The notes below the pieces were generated by a model. The model was not told where the DNA came from. It was given only the letters and a program-made list of their open reading frames with translations, and did no database searches. Below, piece by piece: positions 18,069 to 27,435 of a stretch of DNA of 64,000 bases. Every line of letters begins with the position of its first letter. The first letter of the stretch is position 1. The position numbers and the translations under genes were made by a program. The DNA is from Rhodobacteraceae bacterium M382. GTDB taxonomy: Bacteria; Pseudomonadota; Alphaproteobacteria; Rhodobacterales; Rhodobacteraceae. The stretch lies in contig CP081098.1 in the NCBI GenBank assembly GCA_025141015.1, positions 1,928,501 through 1,992,500 of the forward strand, in the 5' to 3' direction.

Positions 18069-19442
18069 TTAGGGTTGCGGGTCGTCCCACGTGGTTGGGT
18101 CGTCGGGGTCGAAGCCGATGGATTTTTGCCAGTCAACCAGTTGCTTGTCGAAATCCCACAGTTCTTTTATCTTGCTCCAGTTATCATTCCGTTGTCGTTC
18201 TGAGGGAAACGTGACTGAACCATCATAGAAAACGCTATCTATCTGGTGTTGCTGAATTTCCAGGCATGATAGATCAACATCATTTATGGCTACCCCTCTT
18301 AGCTGGGCTCCCTCCAGACTTGTATCCTTATCCAACTTTGTTCGGTGGAAATACGCCCCCTGCAAACAAGCTTCATAGAGCGTAGCGCCTTGCAGTTTCG
18401 AATGGGAAAAGTCTGTGCACTGCATCTGGGAACTGAAGAGTTTAGCTTGTTGCAAATTAGCAAACTGAAAATCCGCGTATTTAACATTGGCCAAAATCAT
18501 ACTCGCATCATGTAGATCTGCCATCTGAAAGGATGCATTTTGCATGTTTGCACCCGTAAGAAAGCTTCCAGCCATCTCAGCTTCTTGCAGCTGTGCTTTT
18601 TGCAACTCAGCGCGTTGAAGTGCGGCACCTTGCATTCTAGCTTCATAAAAAAATGCGGAGCGCAAATTGGCACCAAACATCTTTGTACCTTGCATTGCTG
18701 CTCCATGGAAATTTGCGTCTTCAAAGTTTAAATCAGACAAATTGTGTTTTTGAAGGTTCGCTTCTTGTAGATTTATTGAAATTTCCAAGGCGTCTACACC
18801 CGGAACGTCCTTCAATCTCCCCAGAACTTGAACAGCTTTTTCAGCGTCTGTTCTAATGATGTTTAAGTCGTGAACCCACACGCGCAGAGTTTCCCGCGTT
18901 GCCCCTTCTGGAGCTTCTTCCGCTGGAAACACTTTGGAGAGTTCACGAACGTATACGCAAAGTAGTCGTGAGATCCTTGGGGCGATATCTGGTCGTTCAT
19001 TCGTCAGCCCCTCCAGCCTATCGATAGCTGCGTTACGCCTAACAATGTCGTCTTCCCAGATATTTTCACCATCTTTCCAGATTTGCCGCATGGCATGGAG
19101 GTCTTCGCTTGCGGCGTTGATCTTATCGTTGAAGAGGGACTCTTGCGCTGTATCCACCTGTTTCTGAGCAACCGCAGTACGCCAGATGACAAAGGGGACG
19201 CCGATCATTGCCGCCACGACCAGTCCGATGTTGCGGATGGCGGCGCTTTGGGATTCAGCATCGGCAAACCCGGCAAGGCCGGTGAGGGCGAGGAAAAACT
19301 CCCAGAAGACCAATGCGACAAAGGTGATGAGGATCAGGCTTCCAGTGACCGAAATCAGACCACCGAGCCAGCGGGCCTTGGTGAAATCGGGGATCTGCCG
19401 AAAGCCCAGCCAGTCGCCAATTTTGCGGGTAGGTTTTGCCAT
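18069..19442 (-). CDS. Membrane-anchored pentapeptide-repeat protein
   Basis: The 457-residue protein has two N-terminal membrane helices (about 28-55 and 70-90), a helical middle (about 95-215) and a run of pentapeptide repeats of the A(D/N)LXX type (about 222-410; for example ANLRSAFFYEARMQGAALQR). Such repeats fold into a square right-handed beta-helix. The role is unknown; in general these proteins act as scaffolds or mimic DNA. Base composition drops inside the repeats (18421-18480 is 24 G+C in 60), unlike the G+C-rich neighbours, which suggests transfer or relaxed selection. No partner gene is adjacent. It ends 131 bases from serS on the same strand. Confidence 0.88.
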   Translation of the reverse strand: MAKPTRKIGDWLGFRQIPDFTKARWLGGLISVTGSLILITFVALVFWEFFLALTGLAGFADAESQSAAIRNIGLVVAAMIGVPFVIWRTAVAQKQVDTAQESLFNDKINAASEDLHAMRQIWKDGENIWEDDIVRRNAAIDRLEGLTNERPDIAPRISRLLCVYVRELSKVFPAEEAPEGATRETLRVWVHDLNIIRTDAEKAVQVLGRLKDVPGVDALEISINLQEANLQKHNLSDLNFEDANFHGAAMQGTKMFGANLRSAFFYEARMQGAALQRAELQKAQLQEAEMAGSFLTGANMQNASFQMADLHDASMILANVKYADFQFANLQQAKLFSSQMQCTDFSHSKLQGATLYEACLQGAYFHRTKLDKDTSLEGAQLRGVAINDVDLSCLEIQQHQIDSVFYDGSVTFPSERQRNDNWSKIKELWDFDKQLVDWQKSIGFDPDDPTTWDDPQP

Positions 19443-19642
19443 AAATCTCGCCTCAAATGTCCTTGGCTTTCATCATGACGTGAAAGCGCGTCAGGGCCAA
19501 GGGGGCGGGGCGCGTGGAGCCGGGGGAAATCAGATCGGCTGGTGGGGCGGGGTGCTCTTGCAAACACCCCCACCAGCGCATAGGTTCCCGCAAAATTCAC
19601 ACGCGGGACAACCCCGTGTTTGCCCTAACAAAGGAATATCCC

Positions 19643-19927
19643 ATGGATGGTGGCGCAATTGCCCAGTTTCTCCCGCTCATTCTTATCTTTGCGATCATGT
19701 ATTTCCTTCTGATCCGTCCGCAGCAGAAGAAAATGAAGGATCATCAGGCCATGGTCGACGGTGTGCGTCGCGGTGATCAGGTTGTCACCCAGGGTGGCAT
19801 CATCGGCAAGATCGCCAAGGTCAAGGAAGACGGCGAGCTGGAAGTCGAGATCGCTGACGGTGTCAAGGTTCGTGTGGTCAAGGCGACCATCGCACAGGTG
19901 CTGAGCAAGACCGAACCTGCAAGCTGA
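19643..19927 (+). CDS. yajC: Sec translocase accessory subunit YajC
   Basis: This 94-residue protein has one N-terminal membrane helix (FLPLILIFAIMYFLLIRPQQ) followed by a conserved small cytoplasmic domain (VRRGDQVVTQGGIIGKIAKV). YajC associates with SecDF-SecYEG. It opens the yajC-secD-secF operon. The ATG at 19643 has AAAGGAA upstream. The in-frame extension to 19514 lacks protein character. Confidence 0.96.
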   Translation: MDGGAIAQFLPLILIFAIMYFLLIRPQQKKMKDHQAMVDGVRRGDQVVTQGGIIGKIAKVKEDGELEVEIADGVKVRVVKATIAQVLSKTEPAS

Positions 19928-19961
19928 ACTCTGGCCTTCAACAATCTGAAAAGGCAGGGGA

Positions 19962-21623
19962 ATGCTGCAAATTGATCTTTGGAAGCGGGTGCTGATCTGG
20001 CTGGTTTGTGTAACTGGTCTGCTGCTGGCCCTGCCGAATGCCTTCTACACCCGCGTCGAACAATCCAACGACGCGGTTGCCGCGATCGAGATTGGCGCGG
20101 ACACGGACGAAAACCAGGCGACGGCCGGGCAATGGCCGTCGTTTCTGCCCTCGGCGCTGGTAAATCTGGGGTTGGACCTGCGCGGTGGGGCACATCTGTT
20201 GGCCGAAGTGCAGGTCGCGGATGTCTATGCTGCGCGCATGGATGCGATGTGGCCGGAAATTCGCGATGCGCTGCGCCCGGAACGGGCCACCATCGGCACC
20301 TTCCGCCAACAGCCCGGTCCCGAAGATCAACTGCGGATTCGCATCTCCAACCCCGAAGGCATGTCCCGCGCATTGGAAATCGTGCGGGGAATGGCCCGCC
20401 CGATCCAGTCGCTGACAGGGGCGGGATCCACCGACATCACAGTCACCAGCGATGGTGATGTGCTGACCGTGCAACTGAGCGACGCCGAAAAGCTGGCCAC
20501 GGATGATCGCACCGTGCGCCAGGCGCTGGAAATCGTGCGCCGCCGGATCGACGAGGTCGGTACCCGCGAGCCGACCATCCAACGCCAGGGTGCAGACCGG
20601 ATCCTGATCCAGGTGCCCGGTATCGGCAGCGCGTCCGAATTGAAGGCCATCATCGGCACCACTGCGCGTCTGGCCTTTCACCCGGTGGTTGGCCGGGGCA
20701 GCGATGGTGACGCATCGGCGGGTGTCGGCAACAAACTGGTGCCATCTCTGGATGAGCAGGGCATTTTCTATACCATCGAATCCGCACCTGTCGTGACGGG
20801 TGAGGAACTGGTGGATGCGCAGCCGTCGTATGATCAAAACGGGCGGCCCGCGGTGAACTTTCGCTTCAACACCTCCGGCGCGCGCAAGTTCGGCGACTAT
20901 ACGGCCGAAAACATTGGCAGCCCTTTTGCCATCGTTCTGGATGACGAAGTGGTCAGCGCCCCTGTGATCCAATCGCATATTCCAGGTGGGTCGGGCATCA
21001 TCACCGGACGCTTTACAGTCGAAGACAGTACCAATCTGGCGGTGCTGCTGCGCGCAGGGGCATTGCCCGCTGAACTGACCTTTCTCGAAGAACGGACCAT
21101 TGGACCCGAATTGGGACAGGACAGCATTGATGCAGGCAAGATCGCCACGGCGGTCGCCTTTATCGGGGTGCTGGTGTTCATGGGGCTCAGCTATGGTCTG
21201 TTTGGCCTGTTTGCCAATGTGGCGTTGATTCTGAACATCGGGCTGATCTTTGGCCTGTTGTCGCTGATCGGGGCGACGCTGACGCTGCCGGGGATCGCCG
21301 GGATCGTGTTGACCGTTGGTATGGCGGTGGACGCCAATGTGTTGGTGTTTGAACGGATCCGCGAAGAGCTGAAGACAGCCAAAGGTCCGGCCCGTGCCAT
21401 TGAACGGGGATATGAAAAGGCGCTGAGCGCCATTCTGGATGCCAATATCACCACCTTCATCACCGCTGTGATCCTGTTTGCCATGGGGTCGGGGCCAGTG
21501 CGCGGCTTTGCCATCACGCTGGGGCTGGGCATCATGACGTCGGTGTTCACCGCGATCTTTGTCACGCGGGTGATCATCGTGATGTGGTTTGAACGGCGCC
21601 GTCCGAAAACGATCGAGGTATGA
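19962..21623 (+). CDS. secD: Protein translocase subunit SecD
   Basis: This RND-superfamily subunit (553 residues) uses the proton gradient to complete protein export at the periplasmic side of SecYEG. It has TM1 near residues 7-25, the conserved LGLDLRGGAHLL after it, a large periplasmic P1 region, and five C-terminal helices with VGMAVDANVLVFERIREE. It starts 34 bases after yajC and is followed by secF after a single base. Confidence 0.97.
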   Translation: MLQIDLWKRVLIWLVCVTGLLLALPNAFYTRVEQSNDAVAAIEIGADTDENQATAGQWPSFLPSALVNLGLDLRGGAHLLAEVQVADVYAARMDAMWPEIRDALRPERATIGTFRQQPGPEDQLRIRISNPEGMSRALEIVRGMARPIQSLTGAGSTDITVTSDGDVLTVQLSDAEKLATDDRTVRQALEIVRRRIDEVGTREPTIQRQGADRILIQVPGIGSASELKAIIGTTARLAFHPVVGRGSDGDASAGVGNKLVPSLDEQGIFYTIESAPVVTGEELVDAQPSYDQNGRPAVNFRFNTSGARKFGDYTAENIGSPFAIVLDDEVVSAPVIQSHIPGGSGIITGRFTVEDSTNLAVLLRAGALPAELTFLEERTIGPELGQDSIDAGKIATAVAFIGVLVFMGLSYGLFGLFANVALILNIGLIFGLLSLIGATLTLPGIAGIVLTVGMAVDANVLVFERIREELKTAKGPARAIERGYEKALSAILDANITTFITAVILFAMGSGPVRGFAITLGLGIMTSVFTAIFVTRVIIVMWFERRRPKTIEV

Positions 21624-21624
21624 C

Positions 21625-22593
21625 ATGAGACTGAGACTTGTTCCCAAGGAAACCTCGTTTGACTTCTTTAACAGCTGGAAGCTGTGGGTTGGCCTGTCGA
21701 GCCTGATGATGGTGTTGTCCATCGGCGCGTTTGTGGTGATGGGGCTGAATTTTGGCATTGATTTCCGGGGCGGAACCACGATCCGGACGCAAAGCAGCCA
21801 GGCCGTGGATGTCGGGTCCTATCGCGGTGCGATTGAACCCCTGGGGCTGGGGGATGTGTCGATCACCGAAGTGTTCGATCCGACCTTTGATGCCGATGAA
21901 CATGTGACCATGATCCGCATTCAGGCCCAGGAAGGCGCTGAATCGGTAACGGCTGATGTGATTGCACAGGTGGAAACTGCACTGACAACCGTGTCGCCGG
22001 ACATCAAATTCGTCTCCGTGGAATCGGTAGGGCCCAAGGTATCGGGCGAATTGATCACCACCGCGGTCTATGCGGTGCTGTTGGCGATCGGCGCGGTTCT
22101 GGTCTACATCTGGTTGCGGTTTGAATGGCAGTTTGCGCTGGGGGCCGTTGCGGCGCTGGTGCATGATGTGGTGTTGACCATCGGGGTTTTCTCGGTGGTG
22201 CAGATCAAATTCGACCTGGCCATCATTGCCGCGTTGCTGACTATTGTGGGCTATTCGTTGAACGATACCGTGGTCGTGTTCGACCGGGTGCGGGAAAACC
22301 TGCGCAAGTTCAAGAAGATGTCGCTGGCGCAGGTGCTGAACCTGTCGATCAACGAAACGCTCAGCCGGACAGTCATGACCTCGGTCACAACGTTGTTGGC
22401 GCTGATTGCGCTGTTTGTGCTGGGTGGTGATGTGATCCGCGGGTTTGTCTTTGCGATGATCTGGGGTGTTGTGGTCGGGACCTATTCGTCGGTCTTTGTT
22501 GCCTCGACCATCCTGTTAAGGCTGGGCGTCAAGCGGGATTGGTCCAAACAGGCCAATAACGCGGGCAACCAGTTTGGAAATATTGATGCCTGA
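21625..22593 (+). CDS. secF: Protein translocase subunit SecF
   Basis: This 322-residue partner of SecD has LNFGIDFRGGTTIRTQ after TM1 and a C-terminal cluster with GYSLNDTVVVFDRVREN. The ATG at 21625 lies one base after the secD stop. The next start codon (22586) lies inside the end of secF. Confidence 0.97.
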   Translation: MRLRLVPKETSFDFFNSWKLWVGLSSLMMVLSIGAFVVMGLNFGIDFRGGTTIRTQSSQAVDVGSYRGAIEPLGLGDVSITEVFDPTFDADEHVTMIRIQAQEGAESVTADVIAQVETALTTVSPDIKFVSVESVGPKVSGELITTAVYAVLLAIGAVLVYIWLRFEWQFALGAVAALVHDVVLTIGVFSVVQIKFDLAIIAALLTIVGYSLNDTVVVFDRVRENLRKFKKMSLAQVLNLSINETLSRTVMTSVTTLLALIALFVLGGDVIRGFVFAMIWGVVVGTYSSVFVASTILLRLGVKRDWSKQANNAGNQFGNIDA

Positions 22594-22876
22594 CGCTTTG
22601 GCGGCGATCCTGGAACCTCCAGGGCTGATCTGGATGTTTCTGGCCTTGGGAGCCGCGGGCCTTGTCCGCGGCTTTTCTGGTTTTGGCGCTGCGATGATCT
22701 TTGGTCCGGCGGCGACACACTCTGTGCCAACAGCAGGCATGATGTTTCAGATGGTCGGGACGCGACCAGCGGCGACCAAGGCGGTGTTTGACCCCATGCG
22801 GGAGAAGCTCTATCGCGTAGGGTCATATACGGTTACCACCTGGGTCATACTCATCGGGCTGCTGGTCCTAAAGTAA
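22586..22876 (+). pseudogene. TauE/SafE-type permease collapsed by internal deletion
   Basis: This 96-residue ORF begins like a full-length TauE/SafE (sulfite exporter family) permease, with WMFLALGAAGLVRGFSGFGA at residues 15-34, and ends like one (FDPMREKLYRVGSYTV, then a final helix). The roughly 150 residues that normally lie between are missing, while the reading frame is intact. TauE proteins normally have about 250 residues and 7-8 helices. The start overlaps the secF 3' end by eight bases. It is either a recent internal deletion or a remnant kept by translational coupling; transport function is unlikely. Confidence 0.65.
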
Positions 22877-22903
22877 CCCCTGCGACGAAAAGGACGACAC
22901 ATT

Positions 22904-23257
22904 ATGCAACTGTCAGAAGTGGGCTTTGGCGACGTAAAACCTGTCGATGGATATGGGGACGGTTTCTTTCGCGTCGGTGGGGTCGTATTTCAGGGGGCGA
23001 TCTTGACCAGTGTCAAAGGCACTGCTTCTTGGGGCGGGTATCAGGACAGCGCGCCATTGGTGGCGCTGGCCAAAGAGTTTGATGTGCTGTTGGTGGGGAC
23101 CGGGCCGGAAATCGCCCATATTCCCGCTGATTTGCGCAGGACATTGGAACAGGCCGGATTGGGGGTCGAGGTGATGAATTCACCTGCCGCCTGCCGGACC
23201 TACAATGTTCTGCTCTCCGAAGGTCGGCGCGTCGCATTGGCGGCCCTGACCGTCTGA
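22904..23257 (+). CDS. Mth938-like domain (DUF498) protein
   Basis: This 117-residue protein belongs to the Mth938-like family, small alpha/beta proteins of unclear function (human NDUFAF3 has the same fold). Visible family features are [30 protein letters not shown] and [20 protein letters not shown]. The ATG at 22904 has AAAAGGACG upstream. It sits between secF and the ccm genes. The NDUFAF3 link would suggest complex I assembly, but nothing here proves it. Confidence 0.85.
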   Translation: MQLSEVGFGDVKPVDGYGDGFFRVGGVVFQGAILTSVKGTASWGGYQDSAPLVALAKEFDVLLVGTGPEIAHIPADLRRTLEQAGLGVEVMNSPAACRTYNVLLSEGRRVALAALTV

Positions 23258-23303
23258 CAGGTCGAGCGGCAGAAAAGATAGAAACGAGAACAAGGCAGCT
23301 GGC

Positions 23304-23918
23304 ATGAGCCTGAGCGTAACCGATCTGACCATCGCCCGTGGCGGTGTCCCTGTGCTGGAGGGGCTGAGCTTTGCCCTGACGCCGGGGCATGCGATGATCC
23401 TGCGCGGCCCGAATGGAATTGGCAAGACGACGCTGCTGCGCACTGTGGCCGGGTTGCAGCCGCCGGTGTCGGGGACGGTCACAGGGGCCGATGACACCAT
23501 TGCCTATGCGGGCCATTCCGATGGCATCAAACCGACGCTGACGGTGTCGGAAAACCTGCGGTTCTGGGCCAGCGTGTTCGGGGCCGGATCCATTGAACCG
23601 GCGCTGAACGCCTATGACCTGGCAGGGTTGGCCGATCGCCACGCAGGCAACCTGTCCGCCGGACAGAAACGCCGATTGGGCCTGTCGCGGCTGGTGGTAA
23701 CCGGGCGCCCGATCTGGGTGCTGGATGAACCAACCGTGTCGCTGGATGTGAATGCGGTCGAAATGTTTGCCGATGCAGTGCGCGCGCATCTGGGACAGGG
23801 GGGATCGGCGTTGATCGCGACGCATATCAACCTTGGGCTCGAAGGCGACGTGTTGGATGTGGGCCCGTTCAAGGCCAAGCCACCCGAGATTGACGATTTT
23901 GACGGAGGCTTCCTGTGA
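23304..23918 (+). CDS. ccmA: Haem exporter ATP-binding subunit CcmA
   Basis: This 204-residue ABC ATPase has Walker [10 protein letters not shown] (about residues 36-44), signature [13 protein letters not shown] and Walker [12 protein letters not shown]. It drives the CcmABCD step that releases holo-CcmE in system I cytochrome c maturation. Its stop overlaps the ccmB GTG start by four bases. Confidence 0.95.
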   Translation: MSLSVTDLTIARGGVPVLEGLSFALTPGHAMILRGPNGIGKTTLLRTVAGLQPPVSGTVTGADDTIAYAGHSDGIKPTLTVSENLRFWASVFGAGSIEPALNAYDLAGLADRHAGNLSAGQKRRLGLSRLVVTGRPIWVLDEPTVSLDVNAVEMFADAVRAHLGQGGSALIATHINLGLEGDVLDVGPFKAKPPEIDDFDGGFL

Positions 23919-24571
23919 TTGCTCTGTTGATGCGTGATTTGCGGCTGTCCTTGCGGGCCGGTGGCGGGTTTGGCCTGGGGTTGGCGTTCTTCCTGATCGT
24001 GACGGTGATGGTGCCGTTTTCGGTGGGGCCGCAATCGTCGCTGCTGGCCGAGATCGCCCCGGGCGTTTTGTGGCTGGGCGCGCTGTTGGCGTGCCTGTTG
24101 TCGTTGGATCGTCTGCTGGCGCTGGATTGGGAGGACGGCTCGCTCGATTTGCTGGCCACCGCACCGCTGCCGCTGGAAAGCACCGTGACAATCAAGGCCT
24201 TGGCCCATTGGATCACCACAGGTCTGCCGCTGGTTCTGGCCGCGCCGGTGTTGGGTGTGTTGCTGAACCTGCCGACACCCGGATACACTTGGGTGGTCGT
24301 GTCGCTGTTGCTGGGTACGCCTGCGCTGTCGGTGATCGGCACCTTTGGAGCGGCCTTGACCGTGGGGCTGAAACGGGGCGGGCTGTTGCTGTCGCTGTTG
24401 GTGATGCCGCTATACGTGCCGACGCTGATCTTTGGGGCCGAAGTTGCCCGCCGTGGGGCCATTGGCATGGACACCCACACCCCGATGTTGATGCTGGCGG
24501 GGATCACCGCTGCCAGCATTGCGTTGTTGCCCTTTGCCAGCGCCGCGGTGCTGCGGGTCAACCTGCGCTGA
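23915..24571 (+). CDS. ccmB: Haem exporter membrane subunit CcmB
   Basis: This 218-residue protein has six predicted helices and the family sequence [19 protein letters not shown] near residues 66-85. It pairs with CcmA and CcmC. It starts with GTG overlapping the ccmA stop, so translation is coupled. Confidence 0.95.
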   Translation: MIALLMRDLRLSLRAGGGFGLGLAFFLIVTVMVPFSVGPQSSLLAEIAPGVLWLGALLACLLSLDRLLALDWEDGSLDLLATAPLPLESTVTIKALAHWITTGLPLVLAAPVLGVLLNLPTPGYTWVVVSLLLGTPALSVIGTFGAALTVGLKRGGLLLSLLVMPLYVPTLIFGAEVARRGAIGMDTHTPMLMLAGITAASIALLPFASAAVLRVNLR

Positions 24572-24613
24572 TGTGATTTGAAAGAAACCCGAAGGAAGAG
24601 CTAAATACCCGTT

Positions 24614-25345
24614 ATGTCATTCTGGGAATATGCCAATCCAAAGAAGTTCCTGACCACCACCGAACGGATGATGCCGTTCCTGTGGCTGACGTCAGGCACC
24701 CTGGTGGCCGTGGGCCTGATCTGGGGGTTCTTTTTCACGCCTGACGATTATCGTCAGGGATCAACGGTCAAGATCATCTTTCTGCATGTGCCCGCCGCGA
24801 TGACGGCGATCAATTGCTGGGTGATGATGCTGGTTACCTCGCTGGTGTGGATCGTGCGCCGCCACCACGTCAGCGCGCTGGCCGCCCGGGCCGCCGCGCC
24901 CATCGGGGCGGTGATGACGGTGATCGCATTGATCACCGGAGCGATCTGGGGCCAGCCGATGTGGGGCACCTGGTGGGAATGGGATCCGCGTCTGACGTCG
25001 TTCCTGATCCTGTTCCTGTTCTACCTGGGGTACATGGCGCTGTGGGAGGCGATTGATAACCCGGACACCGCCGCTGATCTGACTTCGGTCCTGTGTCTGG
25101 TGGGGTCGGTGTTTGCCCTGCTCAGCCGCTATGCGGTGAATTTCTGGAACCAGGGATTGCATCAGGGCGCGTCGCTGAGTTTGGACAAGAAGGAAAACGT
25201 TGCGGATGCGTTCTCCAACCCGCTGTATGTCTGTCTGGCGGGGTTTGTTTTGCTGTTCATTGCGTTGGTGTTCTATCGGACCGGAACCGAAATCCGGGCC
25301 CGACGGATCAAGGCGCTGTTGGCGCGTGAAAGGATTGGCGCATGA
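24614..25345 (+). CDS. ccmC: Haem-handling membrane protein CcmC
   Basis: The 243-residue protein contains the Trp-rich haem-handling motif WGTWWEWDPRLTS (about residues 119-131) and the flanking conserved His in FLHVPAAM. CcmC presents haem to CcmE in the periplasm. The stop overlaps the ccmD ATG (ATGA). Confidence 0.97.
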   Translation: MSFWEYANPKKFLTTTERMMPFLWLTSGTLVAVGLIWGFFFTPDDYRQGSTVKIIFLHVPAAMTAINCWVMMLVTSLVWIVRRHHVSALAARAAAPIGAVMTVIALITGAIWGQPMWGTWWEWDPRLTSFLILFLFYLGYMALWEAIDNPDTAADLTSVLCLVGSVFALLSRYAVNFWNQGLHQGASLSLDKKENVADAFSNPLYVCLAGFVLLFIALVFYRTGTEIRARRIKALLARERIGA

Positions 25346-25500
25346 TACCTGATCTGGGAAAATATGCAGACACGGTGCTGTCAGCCTATGGGGCGTCGTT
25401 GCTGTTGCTGGCTTTGCTGGTGGTGATGTCGATCCGGCGCGGGCGCAAGGTGCGCGCCGAAATGAAACAGATCGAAGATCGGATAACACGCAATGGCTAA
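25342..25500 (+). CDS. ccmD: CcmD, small membrane subunit
   Basis: This 52-residue ORF starts ATGATACCTGATCTGGG and encodes one membrane helix (SAYGASLLLLALLVVMSI) followed by a basic cytoplasmic tail (RRGRKVRAEMKQIEDRITR). Size, position between ccmC and ccmG and the four-base overlap with ccmC identify CcmD, which helps release holo-CcmE. It overlaps the ccmG start by eight bases. Confidence 0.92.
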   Translation: MIPDLGKYADTVLSAYGASLLLLALLVVMSIRRGRKVRAEMKQIEDRITRNG

Positions 25501-26035
25501 GATCTCTCCCCTGATGATCGCGCCGCCGGTGATCTTTGGCGCGTTTGTGTTGCTGGCGGCCGTCGGCATGTTCCGCGAGGATCCCAATTCCCTGCCGTCG
25601 GCGCGGGAAAACCAACCGGCCCCGCCGGTTGTGTTGACCGAATTCCCAGGCAAGCCGGGCTTTAGCGATGAAACCCTGCGGGACGGTGAGGTCAAGCTGG
25701 TCAATTATTGGGCCAGCTGGTGCGCGCCCTGTCGTGTGGAGCACCCCAATCTGGACAAGCTGGCCAACGAAGGCGTCACAATTCTGGGCATCAACTACAA
25801 GGACCAGCAGGCCAACGCAGTGGCCTTTCTGAACGAACTGGGTGATCCCTATGCCGGGATTGGACGGGACGAACAGGGCCGGATGGGGCTGGACTGGGGC
25901 GTGTACGGCGTGCCGGAAACCTATGTCATCGACGGCAATGGCATCATCATTCTGCGCCACGCAGGCCCGGTGACCGAACGTGTGATCGAAAAGACCCTGC
26001 GCCCTGCGATGGAAAAGGCCAAGGGCGGTAGCTGA
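25493..26035 (+). CDS. ccmG: Thiol:disulfide interchange protein CcmG/DsbE
   Basis: This 180-residue membrane-anchored thioredoxin-fold protein has an N-terminal anchor (about 7-26), active site WCAPC with Cys77 and Cys80, and the cis-Pro segment GVPETYVID. It keeps apocytochrome c cysteines reduced for haem attachment. It closes the ccmABCDG unit; ccmE, ccmF and ccmH are not in this window. Confidence 0.95.
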   Translation: MAKISPLMIAPPVIFGAFVLLAAVGMFREDPNSLPSARENQPAPPVVLTEFPGKPGFSDETLRDGEVKLVNYWASWCAPCRVEHPNLDKLANEGVTILGINYKDQQANAVAFLNELGDPYAGIGRDEQGRMGLDWGVYGVPETYVIDGNGIIILRHAGPVTERVIEKTLRPAMEKAKGGS

Positions 26036-26281
26036 TTTCCAAGGCGTTCCCCGGATTATTATTGGGGGACGTAGCACCGGCATGCGAATGCGCCAATGTG
26101 TTAAATTGATTGCGTCTTTGGCTGATTTTCAGAGCTAAAGAAAGGATCGGACCTGCGAGACGCTATTCGCGTGGAGCATTCAATACCGAAAACTCGTGTT
26201 CAGGGTTTACTCTGCCTTGCGTTGATTTTTAAATTCCCTCATAAATCCTTGGTAGAAAATTTCTAAGTGATCGGAATTCTT

Positions 26282-26815
26282 GTGAAAACATTTTTTTGTG
26301 CATGTGCCATCTCTCTGATTGGTCTCGGTTCGCCTGTTCACGCGAACTCAAAGAAAGCGGCGGCCGAATATATCGTCAGCCAAACCATCACCCGGTCCAT
26401 GTTTGAGGGAGCCATTGCCGCACAAAGGCCGATGATGATTGATGCCGTTCAATATCAGTTGAATGCCAAAGGAGTAACGCTGACGGACCCCGACAGGTTT
26501 TTTGACCTGTTGACGGAAGAGTTCTTGAGTGAATTCACCCAGTCGATGCAGGAACAAAGCGCTTCAGTTTATCTCAGGAATTTTTCCAAACAGGAACTGA
26601 CGGATATCGCCGCATTCTTCCAAACGGACTCTGGTCAGGCCTATATACTGGCGGCTCCGAAACTGATGAGCGAAGGGGCGCGGATGGGGCAGGTTGCGGG
26701 GCGCAAGGCCGGCAAGAATGCCGTAAAACGTCTGGCTACACGTATTGAGGACGAGGGGCTTGTTGTTGTCGAAGACCCGAGCCTGTTGTCTCGTTTGCTT
26801 GACGCACTTCAATAA
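26282..26815 (+). CDS. Secreted DUF2059-like protein
   Basis: The protein has a signal peptide (FFCACAISLIGLGSPVHA) and a helical domain with FSKQELTDIAAFFQTDSGQA, the core motif of DUF2059 proteins, which are periplasmic and of unknown function. Start choice: GTG 26282 has GGA six bases before it and gives a clean signal peptide; GTG 26267 is the other option and adds five residues. The 246 bases before it show only an AT-rich stretch and no gene. It stands alone. Confidence 0.72.
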   Translation: MKTFFCACAISLIGLGSPVHANSKKAAAEYIVSQTITRSMFEGAIAAQRPMMIDAVQYQLNAKGVTLTDPDRFFDLLTEEFLSEFTQSMQEQSASVYLRNFSKQELTDIAAFFQTDSGQAYILAAPKLMSEGARMGQVAGRKAGKNAVKRLATRIEDEGLVVVEDPSLLSRLLDALQ

Positions 26816-26916
26816 AACCGGTCAACAATCGCGATGGCAACAAATTTGGCACCTCTTGTCCGAGGGGACATGCAGCATTTGCGAGCCTTGCAAGCCGGTG
26901 CTGGACCCGCCTCAAG

Positions 26917-27258
26917 TCAATTAAAAATCGACAGGTCCAGCTCTAACCCGGTACCCAACCAGATGCCATGATCGCGGTGATCTTTGAGATGGTCGCTGGT
27001 TTCGGGGTGGGCAAACACGATCAACCCGTCGCGGTTCAGCGCGAGCCAGGGCAGTAGGTGCGAGAATTGATCAGGGGTTGCGCCCAATTGGCAGGACCAC
27101 ATTGGGTGCGGTCCGACATTTCGTTCATGAACACGCCCCATAACGACACCAAACTGGTCCGCAGCTGATTGGCACAGCTGCCGGGCCTGTTCGACGGTGT
27201 CTGAATTGAAATAGACGTGGGCGTGATAGCCGGTGATGGTTTGGATGTCCTGTGTCAT
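26917..27258 (-). CDS. DOPA 4,5-dioxygenase family protein
   Basis: The 113-residue protein matches the DOPA 4,5-dioxygenase family in its His-rich motifs: GYHAHVYF near the start, GPHPMWSCQ in the middle, and FAHPETSDHLKDHRDHGIWLG near the end. Fungal members cleave the catechol ring of L-DOPA. Bacterial members are mostly uncharacterised, so the substrate here is open. Confidence 0.85.
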   Translation of the reverse strand: MTQDIQTITGYHAHVYFNSDTVEQARQLCQSAADQFGVVMGRVHERNVGPHPMWSCQLGATPDQFSHLLPWLALNRDGLIVFAHPETSDHLKDHRDHGIWLGTGLELDLSIFN

Positions 27259-27373
27259 GTCCCGACACTCAGGGATCTTGGTCCGATTGGCAATTCATCT
27301 GGTGCCAACATCATCTGTGCAAAATTGCAGTCCGCAAATTTTGGGTCCTGTGCGCCAATCTGATCGGGCTGTT

Positions 27374-27408
27374 CCAAGAAAAAAGCCCCGCCGTTCAGGC
27401 GGGGCTTT
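27374..27408 (-). terminator. Rho-independent terminator of acnA
   Basis: A perfect 11-bp stem (AAAGCCCCGCC with GGCGGGGCTTT) and a five-base loop is followed on the minus strand by a run of T. It lies 27 bases beyond the acnA stop. This is the strongest terminator in the window. Confidence 0.93.
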
Positions 27409-27435
27409 GATCAATCCAGGAGTTTGGATTTGATT

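Noticed and set aside
19938-21779. 613-codon open frame opposite secD
   Set aside because: Antisense shadow of secD with His/Gln/Arg-rich composition.
26050-26080. Terminator after ccmG
   Set aside because: GTTCCCC/GGGGGAC can pair, but there is no T-run and the loop is long.
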